DNA of 13,007 nucleotides, taken from positions 1 to 13,007 of the forward strand of contig CABKMZ010000049.1 of the NCBI GenBank assembly GCA_902373545.1, in the 5' to 3' direction. The DNA comes from an uncultured Actinomyces sp. Its GTDB lineage: Bacteria > Actinomycetota > Actinomycetes > Actinomycetales > Actinomycetaceae. Below the pieces are notes generated by a model. It had not been told where the DNA came from. It saw nothing but the letters and a program-made list of their open reading frames with translations, and ran no database searches. Positions 1 through 5,957 of this stretch are shown here, piece after piece. The position numbers were made by a program, and so were the translations under genes. Numbering within the stretch: the first letter of the stretch is position 1; every line of letters begins with the position of its first letter.

Positions 1-25
1 GCCCGATGATTGAGGTTGCTACACT

Positions 26-205
26 TCAAACGCTGGGAGGCCCCGACCCCATGCCAACACCACCCCCCACACCCCAAAATGCGAAGAGCCCCATAACCGG
101 CAAGCCCATGAGGCGACCGGACCACCGATCCTCGGCTTCGTCGCCGACTGGGTCTAGTATGTCTATCGCCGTGGCGATGACCTCTTGGCTCTCTCCACTC
201 CTGCA
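26..205 (-). pseudogene. possible gene remnant, hydrophobic C-terminal fragment
   Basis: On the minus strand one frame is open from just after a TAA (206-208) to a TGA (26-28), about 59 codons, with no ATG or GTG near its beginning. It reads as plausible protein: an acidic stretch (EVIATAIDILDPVGDEAED), then a hydrophobic glycine-rich stretch containing GLPVMGLFAFWGVG. Codon choice looks natural for a GC-rich genome. I recognise no family. It could be the decayed 3' part of a small membrane protein, or a chance open frame. It lies directly beyond the parS at 227-242 and past the last immunity unit, where broken genes would be expected. Low confidence. Confidence 0.22.
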
Positions 206-226
206 TTAGGCCCGAGGGCCGTTGTT

Positions 227-242
227 TGTTTCACGTGAAACA
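227..242. promoter_or_regulatory. parS: parS site 1 (ParB-binding centromere site)
   Basis: A perfect 16-bp TGTTTCACGTGAAACA palindrome, the conserved bacterial chromosomal parS. ParB, encoded at 9590-10873, loads here with CTP and spreads along neighbouring DNA. This copy is 62 bp beyond the stop codon of the last immunity gene, and only 21 bp from where homology to the immunity-array spacer begins (264). Confidence 0.95.
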
Positions 243-263
243 ATCCGCCTGCGCCTCCCAGGT

Positions 264-304
264 CGAGGTCAGCCGCGCCCGGGCGCCGAGACCACCCACC
301 GCGA
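264..304. repeat. truncated copy of the immunity-array spacer
   Basis: These 41 bases downstream of immunity copy 1 match 1959-1999 downstream of immunity copy 3 with a single mismatch (269 against 1964). They include the same 12-bp palindrome GCGCCCGGGCGC (275-286 and 1970-1981). Upstream of 264 the similarity stops abruptly, so this is the cut-off last spacer of the array. Confidence 0.8.
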
Positions 305-823
305 CTACTCATCCTCCGAGATATACCCCTTGGCAACCAGACGCGCATACTCACTCGCAATAAACATCTCCTCAGGAGACTCAACAACACAACTCACGTG
401 AGCGATCGTGCCCCCCACACTCACACCAACACCCTGAGACGTCACAAAATTCGAGCGGTAATAACCATTTCTATTCTTGCGCCGCTTGGGCTTCCCATAC
501 CGACTCGTCAACATCTCACAGAAACGCCGATAAATCACCAAGGCATCCTCCAACGAATCCCCCCGAGCCTCCTCAGGCGCAATATCAGTGATCGGTACAC
601 GCATTGACCTGATGTTTCCACCGCTGACAGAGAAGCTCGAGGATAGTTCGTCGGGACGAACATCCGAAGTAAACAAACTCGGCTTATCCTCCGCAGGCAC
701 CCACCCGAAGCGGTCGCGTAAGGCGTAGCCATCTTCAACAGTCTTAGGCCAGGGTGAGTCTACCCAGGCCTGGAGGATCTCGATGAAACGTTCATCGGAC
801 AACACGGTGAACTCAAAGGACAT
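305..823 (-). CDS. immunity-like protein, copy 1 (distal end of array)
   Basis: A 172-residue soluble protein without signal peptide or membrane segment. It starts MSFEFTVL at an ATG preceded by a strong GGAGG ribosome site. It is one of four paralogues here that align over the full length with no gaps. Residues 1-41, 79-113 and 149-172 are nearly invariant, while 42-78 and 114-148 vary. The layout recalls the actinobacterial DUF6301 type of immunity-like protein (from memory, unchecked): a 'W..T..DGYALRDRFGW' start and a 'SRYGKP' centre. By position it probably protects against a toxin variant related to the one at 2528-4207. No complete toxin adjoins it; just upstream lies only a scrap of toxin 3' end (833-862). 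Its C-terminal half is almost the same as that of copy 4. Likely an orphan immunity gene. Confidence 0.85.
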   Translation of the reverse strand: MSFEFTVLSDERFIEILQAWVDSPWPKTVEDGYALRDRFGWVPAEDKPSLFTSDVRPDELSSSFSVSGGNIRSMRVPITDIAPEEARGDSLEDALVIYRRFCEMLTSRYGKPKRRKNRNGYYRSNFVTSQGVGVSVGGTIAHVSCVVESPEEMFIASEYARLVAKGYISEDE

Positions 824-1145
824 GATCCTCCTTCACAGGGCCTTGATGGCCTGGTCGACACCGACAACACGCACGCCGCTCACGCACAGGATGGATCACA
901 ACCAGCCCCAGCAGCAACCCCACAGGAACCCAAGCCCCCACCGTATGCCCAAGGACGACAGAACTCGGCATCAAGCCAGCGCGCCGCCACACCCCGGCAG
1001 TAAGCCCAAGGGTCCCCAAGCCCGACAGCGAGACCAAAGACAGCAGGACTCCATATCAAGCCAACAGGCAGCCGCGCCCCCGCACCACCGAGGCCAGCCA
1101 CACCCCGGCAGTAAGCCCGAGGCCAGGCGCGCCCGGGTGCCGGTA
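824..1145. repeat. spacer repeat 1 between immunity copies 1 and 2
   Basis: This 322-bp spacer is about 94% identical, by eye over roughly 240 bases, to the spacer at 1665-1999. The two differ in length by 13 bp through one gap near the copy 2 stop codon. Its left end carries a remnant of the toxin 3' end: on the minus strand VDQAIKAL and a stop (833-856), matching the toxin ending IDQAIKGY. The rest contains degenerate internal repeats of a CTGCCGGGGTGTGGCTG-type unit. One minus frame reads as a hydrophobic peptide (GLTAGVW... VPVGLLLGLVVIHPV), also present in spacer 2. I do not call it a gene. Confidence 0.8.
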
Positions 1146-1664
1146 CTACTCATCCTCCGAGATATACCCCTTCGCAACAAGACGCGCATACTCACTCTCA
1201 ATAAACATCTCCTCAGGAGACTTAATGTAGCATTCAACGAAGGAACGACACCCACCCGGATTGATACCCACCCCCTGCGGAGAAACATATAGAGCCTCGT
1301 AAAATCCGTTCCTATTCTTGCGCCGCTTGGGCTTCCCATACCGACTCGTCAGAATGTCACAGAAATGCCGATAAATCACCAAGGCATCCTCCAACGAATA
1401 CCCCCAAGCCTCCTCCGGCGCAATATCAGTGATCGGAAAGTCAAAAGAACCAATCACACCCTGCCGACTGGTGAAGCTAGCGGAAAGCTCATCAGGCACG
1501 ACATCAGAGGTGAAAACATCCGGCTTGTTCTCCGAGGGTGTCCATCCGAAGCGGTCGCGTAAGGCGTAGCCATCTTCAGCAGTCTTAGGCCAAGGCGAAT
1601 CCACCCACTCCTCAAGAATCTCGATGAAACGATCATCAGACAACACAGTGAACTCAAAAGACAT
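1146..1664 (-). CDS. immunity-like protein, copy 2
   Basis: A 172-residue member of the four-copy family, starting MSFEFTVLSDD at an ATG behind TAGAGGAGGATC, the same leader as copy 3. Its conserved blocks match the others. Variable patch 42-78 (TPSENKPDVF...) is almost identical to copy 4, with two base differences over about 170 bases (1436-1607 against 5471-5642). Patch 114-148 (FYEALYVSPQGVGINPGG...) is its own. Residues 87-89 read WGY where the other copies have RGD. No whole toxin gene precedes it, only a scrap encoding VDEAIKGH and a stop (1674-1697). Probably an orphan immunity gene kept after its toxin was lost or replaced; the target is inferred. Confidence 0.85.
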   Translation of the reverse strand: MSFEFTVLSDDRFIEILEEWVDSPWPKTAEDGYALRDRFGWTPSENKPDVFTSDVVPDELSASFTSRQGVIGSFDFPITDIAPEEAWGYSLEDALVIYRHFCDILTSRYGKPKRRKNRNGFYEALYVSPQGVGINPGGCRSFVECYIKSPEEMFIESEYARLVAKGYISEDE

Positions 1665-1999
1665 GATCCTCCTCTAGTGACCCTTGATGGCCTCGTCAAC
1701 GCCGACAACACGCACGCCGCTCACGCACAGGATGAATCACAACCAGCCCCAGCAGCAACCCCACAGGAACCCAAGCCCCCACCGTATGCCCGAGGACGAC
1801 AGAACTCGGCATCAAGCCAGCGCACAGCCACACCCCGGCAGTGAGCCCAAGGGTCCCCAAGCCCGACAGCGAGCCCAAGGACAGCAGGACTCCGTATCAA
1901 GCCAGCAGGCGGCCGCACCCACGCACCACCGAGGCCAGCCACACCCCGGCAGTAACCCCGAGGCCAGCCGCGCCCGGGCGCCGAGACCACCCACCGCGA
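1665..1999. repeat. spacer repeat 2 between immunity copies 2 and 3
   Basis: A 335-bp spacer homologous to 824-1145. Its left end is the toxin-tail scrap (VDEAIKGH, stop at 1674-1676) with the shared ribosome site. Its right end matches 264-304. The middle shows internally repeated GC-rich segments and no convincing gene. The minus-strand hydrophobic frame at 1696-1878 is the same as in spacer 1. Confidence 0.8.
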
Positions 2000-2518
2000 C
2001 TACTCGTCCTCCGAGATATACCCCTTGGCGACCAGACGCGCATACTCACTCTCAATAAACATCTCCTCAGGAGACTTAACATAGCAGTCAATAAGTGACC
2101 GATTACCACCAATACTGATGCCGACACCGCGGGAAGTAACATACGTCGAACGATAGTAACCCCCCTTGTTCCTGCGCTGCTTGGGCTTACCGTATCGGCT
2201 CGTTAGGATGTCACAGAAATGCCGGTAAATCACCAGGACATCCTCCAGCGAATCCCCCCGAGCCTCCTCAGGCGCAATACCAGTGACCAGAAAACTGAAC
2301 GTTCCGATAGAGCCACTCCCTTTAGTAAAGTAACAAGGAAACCCTATTGGGTGAACGTCAGAAGTAAAGACGTTGGGCTTCCCTTCCTTCTGTGTCCATC
2401 CGAAGCGGTCGCGTAAGGCGTAGCCATCTTCAGCAGTCTTAGGCCAAGGCGAATCCACCCACTCCTCAAGAATCTCGATGAAACGATCATCAGACAACAC
2501 AGTGAACTCAAAAGACAT
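2000..2518 (-). CDS. probable cognate immunity protein, copy 3
   Basis: A 172-residue paralogue lying directly behind the toxin gene. Only nine bases separate the toxin stop codon from this ATG, and the ribosome site AGAGGAGG overlaps the toxin stop, which suggests coupled translation. That position makes it the best candidate for the antidote to the toxin at 2528-4207. Conserved blocks 1-41, 79-113 and 149-172 match the other copies. Both variable patches are distinctive: 42-78 (TQKEGKPNVF, HPIGFPCYF) and 114-148 (QRRNKGGYYRSTYV, NRSLIDCYV). In immunity families such patches usually contact the toxin. No signal peptide is seen, so it should act in the cytoplasm, as expected against a nuclease. 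The immunity role is inferred from context. Confidence 0.88.
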   Translation of the reverse strand: MSFEFTVLSDDRFIEILEEWVDSPWPKTAEDGYALRDRFGWTQKEGKPNVFTSDVHPIGFPCYFTKGSGSIGTFSFLVTGIAPEEARGDSLEDVLVIYRHFCDILTSRYGKPKQRRNKGGYYRSTYVTSRGVGISIGGNRSLIDCYVKSPEEMFIESEYARLVAKGYISEDE

Positions 2519-2527
2519 GATCCTCCT

Positions 2528-4207
2528 CTAGTAGCCCTTGATGGCCTGGTCGATGCGGGCGATGTGGGCTGGGTCCAGCTCAATCGGATCGGTCCTAAAG
2601 TCTATTCTCCCAGCGTTCCCACTGCGGGCAATCGCGACGTCGGAATACACCGTGACACGCCCGTCCTTGACGGCCTCCCACAACGCCGGGTTCTCACGCA
2701 TCTTCTGGTGAAAGTCCGTATCCTTAGCCAGGCGATCCCCCACATAGGCAGCCGAACCCTGCTCGACCTTGACCCCGTCAACCTCGTAGGTCCCGATCTT
2801 GGCGCTCGTGCCACCCTTACACTCCCCCACATGCAACTCCCCAGGCCGATACCCGATCGTATCCACGTGACCACGACCGGTGCCCGGACCGCCCACTCCG
2901 CCGGCCTGAATGATCCCCATCTCATCCCACTTAGCCTCCAGGGCCGCGTGCCCCATCTTCTCGGCGGAACGAGCCTCAGCCACACGCGCAGCAGTCAATT
3001 GCTCGGCAGACTCATTCAACTCATCTAAGTAATCACCATCCACACCCTGCTGCCGCAGGTAACTAGTCGTGTCCTCGCGTCGTTTGACCGTCATGTGCGA
3101 GCGCGGGTTACGCGGGCTGTTTCGGTTCGGGAAATGCTTATCCAGTGCGCTCTTGAAGGGAGAGGTCACGCGGTCCACGGTACGTTCCAAGCCAACGCGC
3201 GTGGCCCGGAATTTGATGCGCTGCTGGTTCATGTCAGCGAGGTGATCAACGGCTGAAACTCCGTCAGGCGTCGAGCGCGACCGGCGACCCTTGACCCAAG
3301 ACGCGTGGTCGACCAAGTCATCGATCTTGCCGCGCTTGCCCATCATGCCGAAGCCCGGAACCACCGCAGCCAGGCCGGCCTTCATGCTTGTCGCCTTTCC
3401 AGACAGGTCGGTGACACTGTGCGAGAGTCTCTGCCCGGCCTCGATCAGGCCATTGATCTTCGGGGACACATCAGCGGTAAAAGCGCTGACCTTCGTAGAG
3501 ATCTGAGCAGCCACAAGCGGTGCCAGAGTCCCCACCGACAGGACTGCCTCCGCAATCGCCTGAGCGAGTTGGCCGATGATGTCACTAATCGCCCCGACAA
3601 CCAGGCTTCGTACGATACCCACGACCTCAGCCAGAATGCCGATCGCCGTACTGACCCCTTCCGTAGACGATGCACCACCGCGCAGTGCGTCAACGGTCTT
3701 CCCACACCTCGTGCGCGCGGCGTCGGCAGTCTCACCTTCACTCCGGCACAACAACGACGACACGTCCGACTCCATGGAATCGGCCTGGCCACCCATCGCC
3801 GCAGCAGTATTCGCCCACGTCTGCGCATGCGCCCGAACCTGATCGGCATTACCAGCCAGCTGATCCATCCACCCCTTGAGCGGTTCGAAGTGCTCGATGA
3901 GGAAGCCCGCGCCCCACGACACCAGCGTCGCAATCGGGTTCGTCACGGCCGAGGCCACGTCCGCCACAGCGCCGACCGTGGATAGCCCCACGCCCAGCCA
4001 GGATCCCTCCTTCAATGACGAACTAATTGACTCAATGTCCTCAAGAAGTCCAGCACCCTGCGCCGCAGTGGTCGTATCGGTTCGTGTAGCAATCAAATCC
4101 TGCGCGCTAACACCGCTTGAAGCAGCACCAGCAGCAGCTCGGGCACCCCGGCCCGCAACATGCGTAGAAGCACCAGCTCCCGCCAAGTCGACGCTCATGG
4201 CATCCAT
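2528..4207 (-). CDS. type VII-type polymorphic toxin with PD-(D/E)xK nuclease-like C-terminus
   Basis: A 559-residue modular toxin. Residues about 1-60 are Ala/Ser-rich. Residues 95-215 form a helical region resembling WXG100-type secretion targets (EPLKGWMDQL..., HAQTWANTAAAM), followed by hydrophobic helices to about 235. A basic linker spans 305-380. The C-terminal domain (about 415-559) carries D449, E462 and K464 in HVDTIGY...VGECKGG, a D-x12-E-x-K pattern typical of PD-(D/E)xK nucleases. It is therefore predicted to be an exported effector that cuts nucleic acid. The ATG at 4198 may be the true start, because it overlaps the upstream stop as ATGA; the ATG at 4207 overlaps by 13 bases. 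The likely immunity gene follows at once. No secretion genes are in view. The nuclease assignment rests on motif and context only. Confidence 0.85.
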   Translation of the reverse strand: MDAMSVDLAGAGASTHVAGRGARAAAGAASSGVSAQDLIATRTDTTTAAQGAGLLEDIESISSSLKEGSWLGVGLSTVGAVADVASAVTNPIATLVSWGAGFLIEHFEPLKGWMDQLAGNADQVRAHAQTWANTAAAMGGQADSMESDVSSLLCRSEGETADAARTRCGKTVDALRGGASSTEGVSTAIGILAEVVGIVRSLVVGAISDIIGQLAQAIAEAVLSVGTLAPLVAAQISTKVSAFTADVSPKINGLIEAGQRLSHSVTDLSGKATSMKAGLAAVVPGFGMMGKRGKIDDLVDHASWVKGRRSRSTPDGVSAVDHLADMNQQRIKFRATRVGLERTVDRVTSPFKSALDKHFPNRNSPRNPRSHMTVKRREDTTSYLRQQGVDGDYLDELNESAEQLTAARVAEARSAEKMGHAALEAKWDEMGIIQAGGVGGPGTGRGHVDTIGYRPGELHVGECKGGTSAKIGTYEVDGVKVEQGSAAYVGDRLAKDTDFHQKMRENPALWEAVKDGRVTVYSDVAIARSGNAGRIDFRTDPIELDPAHIARIDQAIKGY

Positions 4208-4506
4208 GTCCTCACCGAGTTTGCAGAGTCAGACTCCGTCTCCTCAAAACTCGCGGCAGCACCCCGGAGCGCCCCGCCAGTATCGGACGCATGAGTACCA
4301 GCTGCAGCAAGCAAATCATGAGCAGACGTAGCAAACATGCCCAGCACAGGACCGATGATCGCTCCCACGATCATTCCGAACCCATCTGAAGAAGGTGCTG
4401 CATTGAGTGCGCTAATTCCTTCGCTGACGGCATCGCTCACGGCTTCTGTTCGACCGGCCAACGTCACGACGTCAGCAGTATCGACAGACAGATCCCCTGT
4501 GCTCAC
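4195..4506 (-). CDS. small EspC-like type VII secretion protein
   Basis: An acidic, helical protein of about 103 residues without signal peptide. It resembles the EspC-type ESX secretion targets: a short VDTADV-like start, a Gly/Ala-rich middle (MIVGAIIGPVLGMF), then a helix with GGALRGAAASFEETESDSA. The sequence F-x3-E (F88, E92 counted from the GTG at 4509) resembles the YxxxD/E export signal with Phe in place of Tyr. It probably partners the toxin's N-terminal domain for export. I prefer the GTG at 4506, which overlaps the upstream stop as GTGA, over the GTG at 4509; a GGAGG lies just upstream of both. Its own stop overlaps the toxin start, so the three genes are translationally coupled. 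The family call comes from sequence character, not from a search. Confidence 0.7.
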   Translation of the reverse strand: MSTGDLSVDTADVVTLAGRTEAVSDAVSEGISALNAAPSSDGFGMIVGAIIGPVLGMFATSAHDLLAAAGTHASDTGGALRGAAASFEETESDSANSVRTWMP

Positions 4507-4964
4507 CACTGCCCCCTCCGATACGGGTTGCGCTCAGGCATACGTCCACGCAGTACTCCCCCAACTACGCGGGGCACGTGCGACTCCTTGCCAGCGCTTT
4601 CACGCGCTGACCCGTACTGCTCCAACAGCGCCTTCGCCGGCTGCGAATCCGGCCCATATGCATCGGATGCAACATCAGCCAACTGAGCACCGCGATCAGC
4701 AATAGCGTCCTCATAAGCGGAGACAATCCGACTATCTACTACGCCATCCACACTGACTTCCACGACCCGCCCGGCACTATCCACCCGAACAGACACACGC
4801 CCAGACGGATCAGACCCTTGCCCCACCACTTCACTGGCACCATCAAGGAATGCCTGAGCAGCCGCTCCCATCCGCTCTGCTTCAGCGCTCGCGACTTTGA
4901 GCGCCTTCAACTGAGCCGCAACACGCTCATCGATACCCGCATGCACACCGGACATATCTGTCAT
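4503..4964 (-). CDS. YbaB/EbfC-like protein, first gene of the toxin operon
   Basis: A 153-residue protein. Residues 10-45 form a long N-terminal helix, followed by the strand pair GRVSVRVDSAGRVVEVSVDG (55-74), then a helix (SRIVSAYEDAIADRGAQL). This is the arrangement of YbaB/EbfC nucleoid-associated proteins. The C-terminus is a basic, Arg-rich tail. Such proteins are often encoded next to WXG100-type genes in actinobacteria, as far as I recall; they may act as chaperones or regulators, but their role is not established. There is no ribosome site before the ATG at 4964, and a near-consensus promoter places the transcript start within a few bases of it, so the message looks leaderless. The stop overlaps the next gene by four bases. 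An alternative ATG lies three codons in. Confidence 0.72.
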   Translation of the reverse strand: MTDMSGVHAGIDERVAAQLKALKVASAEAERMGAAAQAFLDGASEVVGQGSDPSGRVSVRVDSAGRVVEVSVDGVVDSRIVSAYEDAIADRGAQLADVASDAYGPDSQPAKALLEQYGSARESAGKESHVPRVVGGVLRGRMPERNPYRRGQW

Positions 4965-4965
4965 G

Positions 4966-5000
4966 ACAACAAATTAGACCCAACACGAGAAACTTGTCAA
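4966..5000 (-). promoter_or_regulatory. promoter of the toxin operon (leaderless start)
   Basis: On the minus strand a perfect -35 TTGACA (4995-5000) is followed by 16 bases and a -10 TCTAAT (4973-4978). Initiation is expected about seven bases on, near 4966, with the ATG at 4964. No Shine-Dalgarno sequence fits in between. A parS (5078-5093) lies about 80 bp upstream of the -35. Confidence 0.7.
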
Positions 5001-5077
5001 GCGTTCAAACAACGTAGGTTCACGAGTGCAGCACAGCAGATCATTGACAAAATAGTAGGCCACCGTTCCCACAACAT

Positions 5078-5093
5078 TGTTTCACGTGAAACA
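5078..5093. promoter_or_regulatory. parS: parS site 2
   Basis: A perfect TGTTTCACGTGAAACA, in the 217-bp gap between the orphan immunity gene (copy 4) and the toxin operon. It is close enough to the operon promoter that ParB loaded here could spread over it. Confidence 0.95.
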
Positions 5094-5181
5094 TCAACAC
5101 AAGCCAAACCAAGGGTAGAAACCTACGATCGCGGACGGTCCACACCACACAACGCGCACGACCAAATTCCCCGGGGTACGA

Positions 5182-5700
5182 CTACTCGTCCTCGGCGATG
5201 TACCCCTTGGCGACCAGACGCGCATACTCACTTGCAATAAACATCTCCTCAGGAGACTCAACAACACAACTCACGTGAGCGATCGTGCCCCCCACACTCA
5301 CGCCAACACCCTGAGACGTCACAAAACTCGAGCGGTAATAACCATTTCTATTCTTGCGCCGCTTGGGCTTGCCATACCGGCTCGTCAGGATGTCACAGAA
5401 ACGCCGATAAATCACCAAGGCATCCTTCAGTGAATCCCCCCGAGCCTCCTCCGGCGCAATATCAGTAATCGGAAAGTCAAAAGAACCAATCACACCCTGC
5501 CGACTGGTGAAGGCAGCGGAAAGCTCATCAGGCACGACATCAGAGGTGAAAACATCCGGCTTGTTCTCCGAGGGTGTCCATCCGAAGCGGTCGCGTAAGG
5601 CGTAGCCATCTTCAGCAGTCTTAGGCCAAGGCGAATCCACCCACGCCTCAAGAATCTCGATGAAACGCTCATCAGGCAGAACAGTGAACTCAAACGACAT
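5182..5700 (-). CDS. immunity-like protein, copy 4 (detached and mosaic)
   Basis: A 172-residue paralogue of copies 1-3, placed upstream of the toxin operon instead of behind it. The frame can be extended 42 codons to 5826, but that extension is Arg/Cys-rich and runs into a parS. MSFEF at 5700 matches the other copies and has its own ribosome site (GGAAGGGAG), so I chose 5700. Residues 42-78 match copy 2 almost exactly, while 114-172 match copy 1 (YYRSSFVTSQGVGVSVGGTIAHVSCVVES). It is thus a mosaic of two family members with a switch between about 79 and 113. No toxin-tail scrap precedes it, and its leader is unlike that of the others. Presumed cytoplasmic immunity protein of unknown target. 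Confidence 0.85.
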   Translation of the reverse strand: MSFEFTVLPDERFIEILEAWVDSPWPKTAEDGYALRDRFGWTPSENKPDVFTSDVVPDELSAAFTSRQGVIGSFDFPITDIAPEEARGDSLKDALVIYRRFCDILTSRYGKPKRRKNRNGYYRSSFVTSQGVGVSVGGTIAHVSCVVESPEEMFIASEYARLVAKGYIAEDE

Positions 5701-5818
5701 ATCGCGCTCCCTTCCGGCCCCGAACGAGCCTCGCCAACACGGGCATCCACGCCAGCCAGCGGATCGACACATCAGCGGCGCAGCCGTGCGTCCGCGCTGA
5801 CCGTTCAACACTATCAAT

Positions 5819-5834
5819 TGTTTCACGTGAAACA
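5819..5834. promoter_or_regulatory. parS: parS site 3
   Basis: A perfect TGTTTCACGTGAAACA, between the divergent copy 4 immunity gene (start 5700) and the aminotransferase (start about 5958). The rest of this 257-bp gap shows no gene. A weak TATACG or GGATAA element at 5974-5983 could serve the aminotransferase if that gene starts later than annotated. Confidence 0.95.
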
Positions 5835-5957
5835 GTCACGCGCGACGACAACAGCAGCGCCCGTGCCTCGCCCGGAAAGCCAACCATGGCCTCGGCGAAG
5901 GAAACGCGAAACGCTGCGCCCAATCACCGGTCCTCATCGCCCCGATAAGCCAGGAAA

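Noticed and set aside
6..209. 67-codon plus-strand frame at the left edge
   Set aside because: Pro/Ser/Thr-rich low-complexity peptide without ribosome site; the opposite strand frame looks more protein-like.
393..402. CTCACGTGAG (also 5270-5279) as extra parS sites
   Set aside because: Only the inner TCACGTGA matches parS; the flanking TT/AA bases are missing, and the sequence encodes the AHVS segment shared by immunity copies 1 and 4.
305..2518. CRISPR-like array because of regular repeated units
   Set aside because: Units are about 850 bp and contain intact genes; this is tandem gene duplication.
5701..5826. Extended N-terminus of immunity copy 4 (start at 5826)
   Set aside because: The added 42 residues are Arg/Cys-rich, absent from the other copies, and overlap a parS; MSFEF at 5700 has its own ribosome site.
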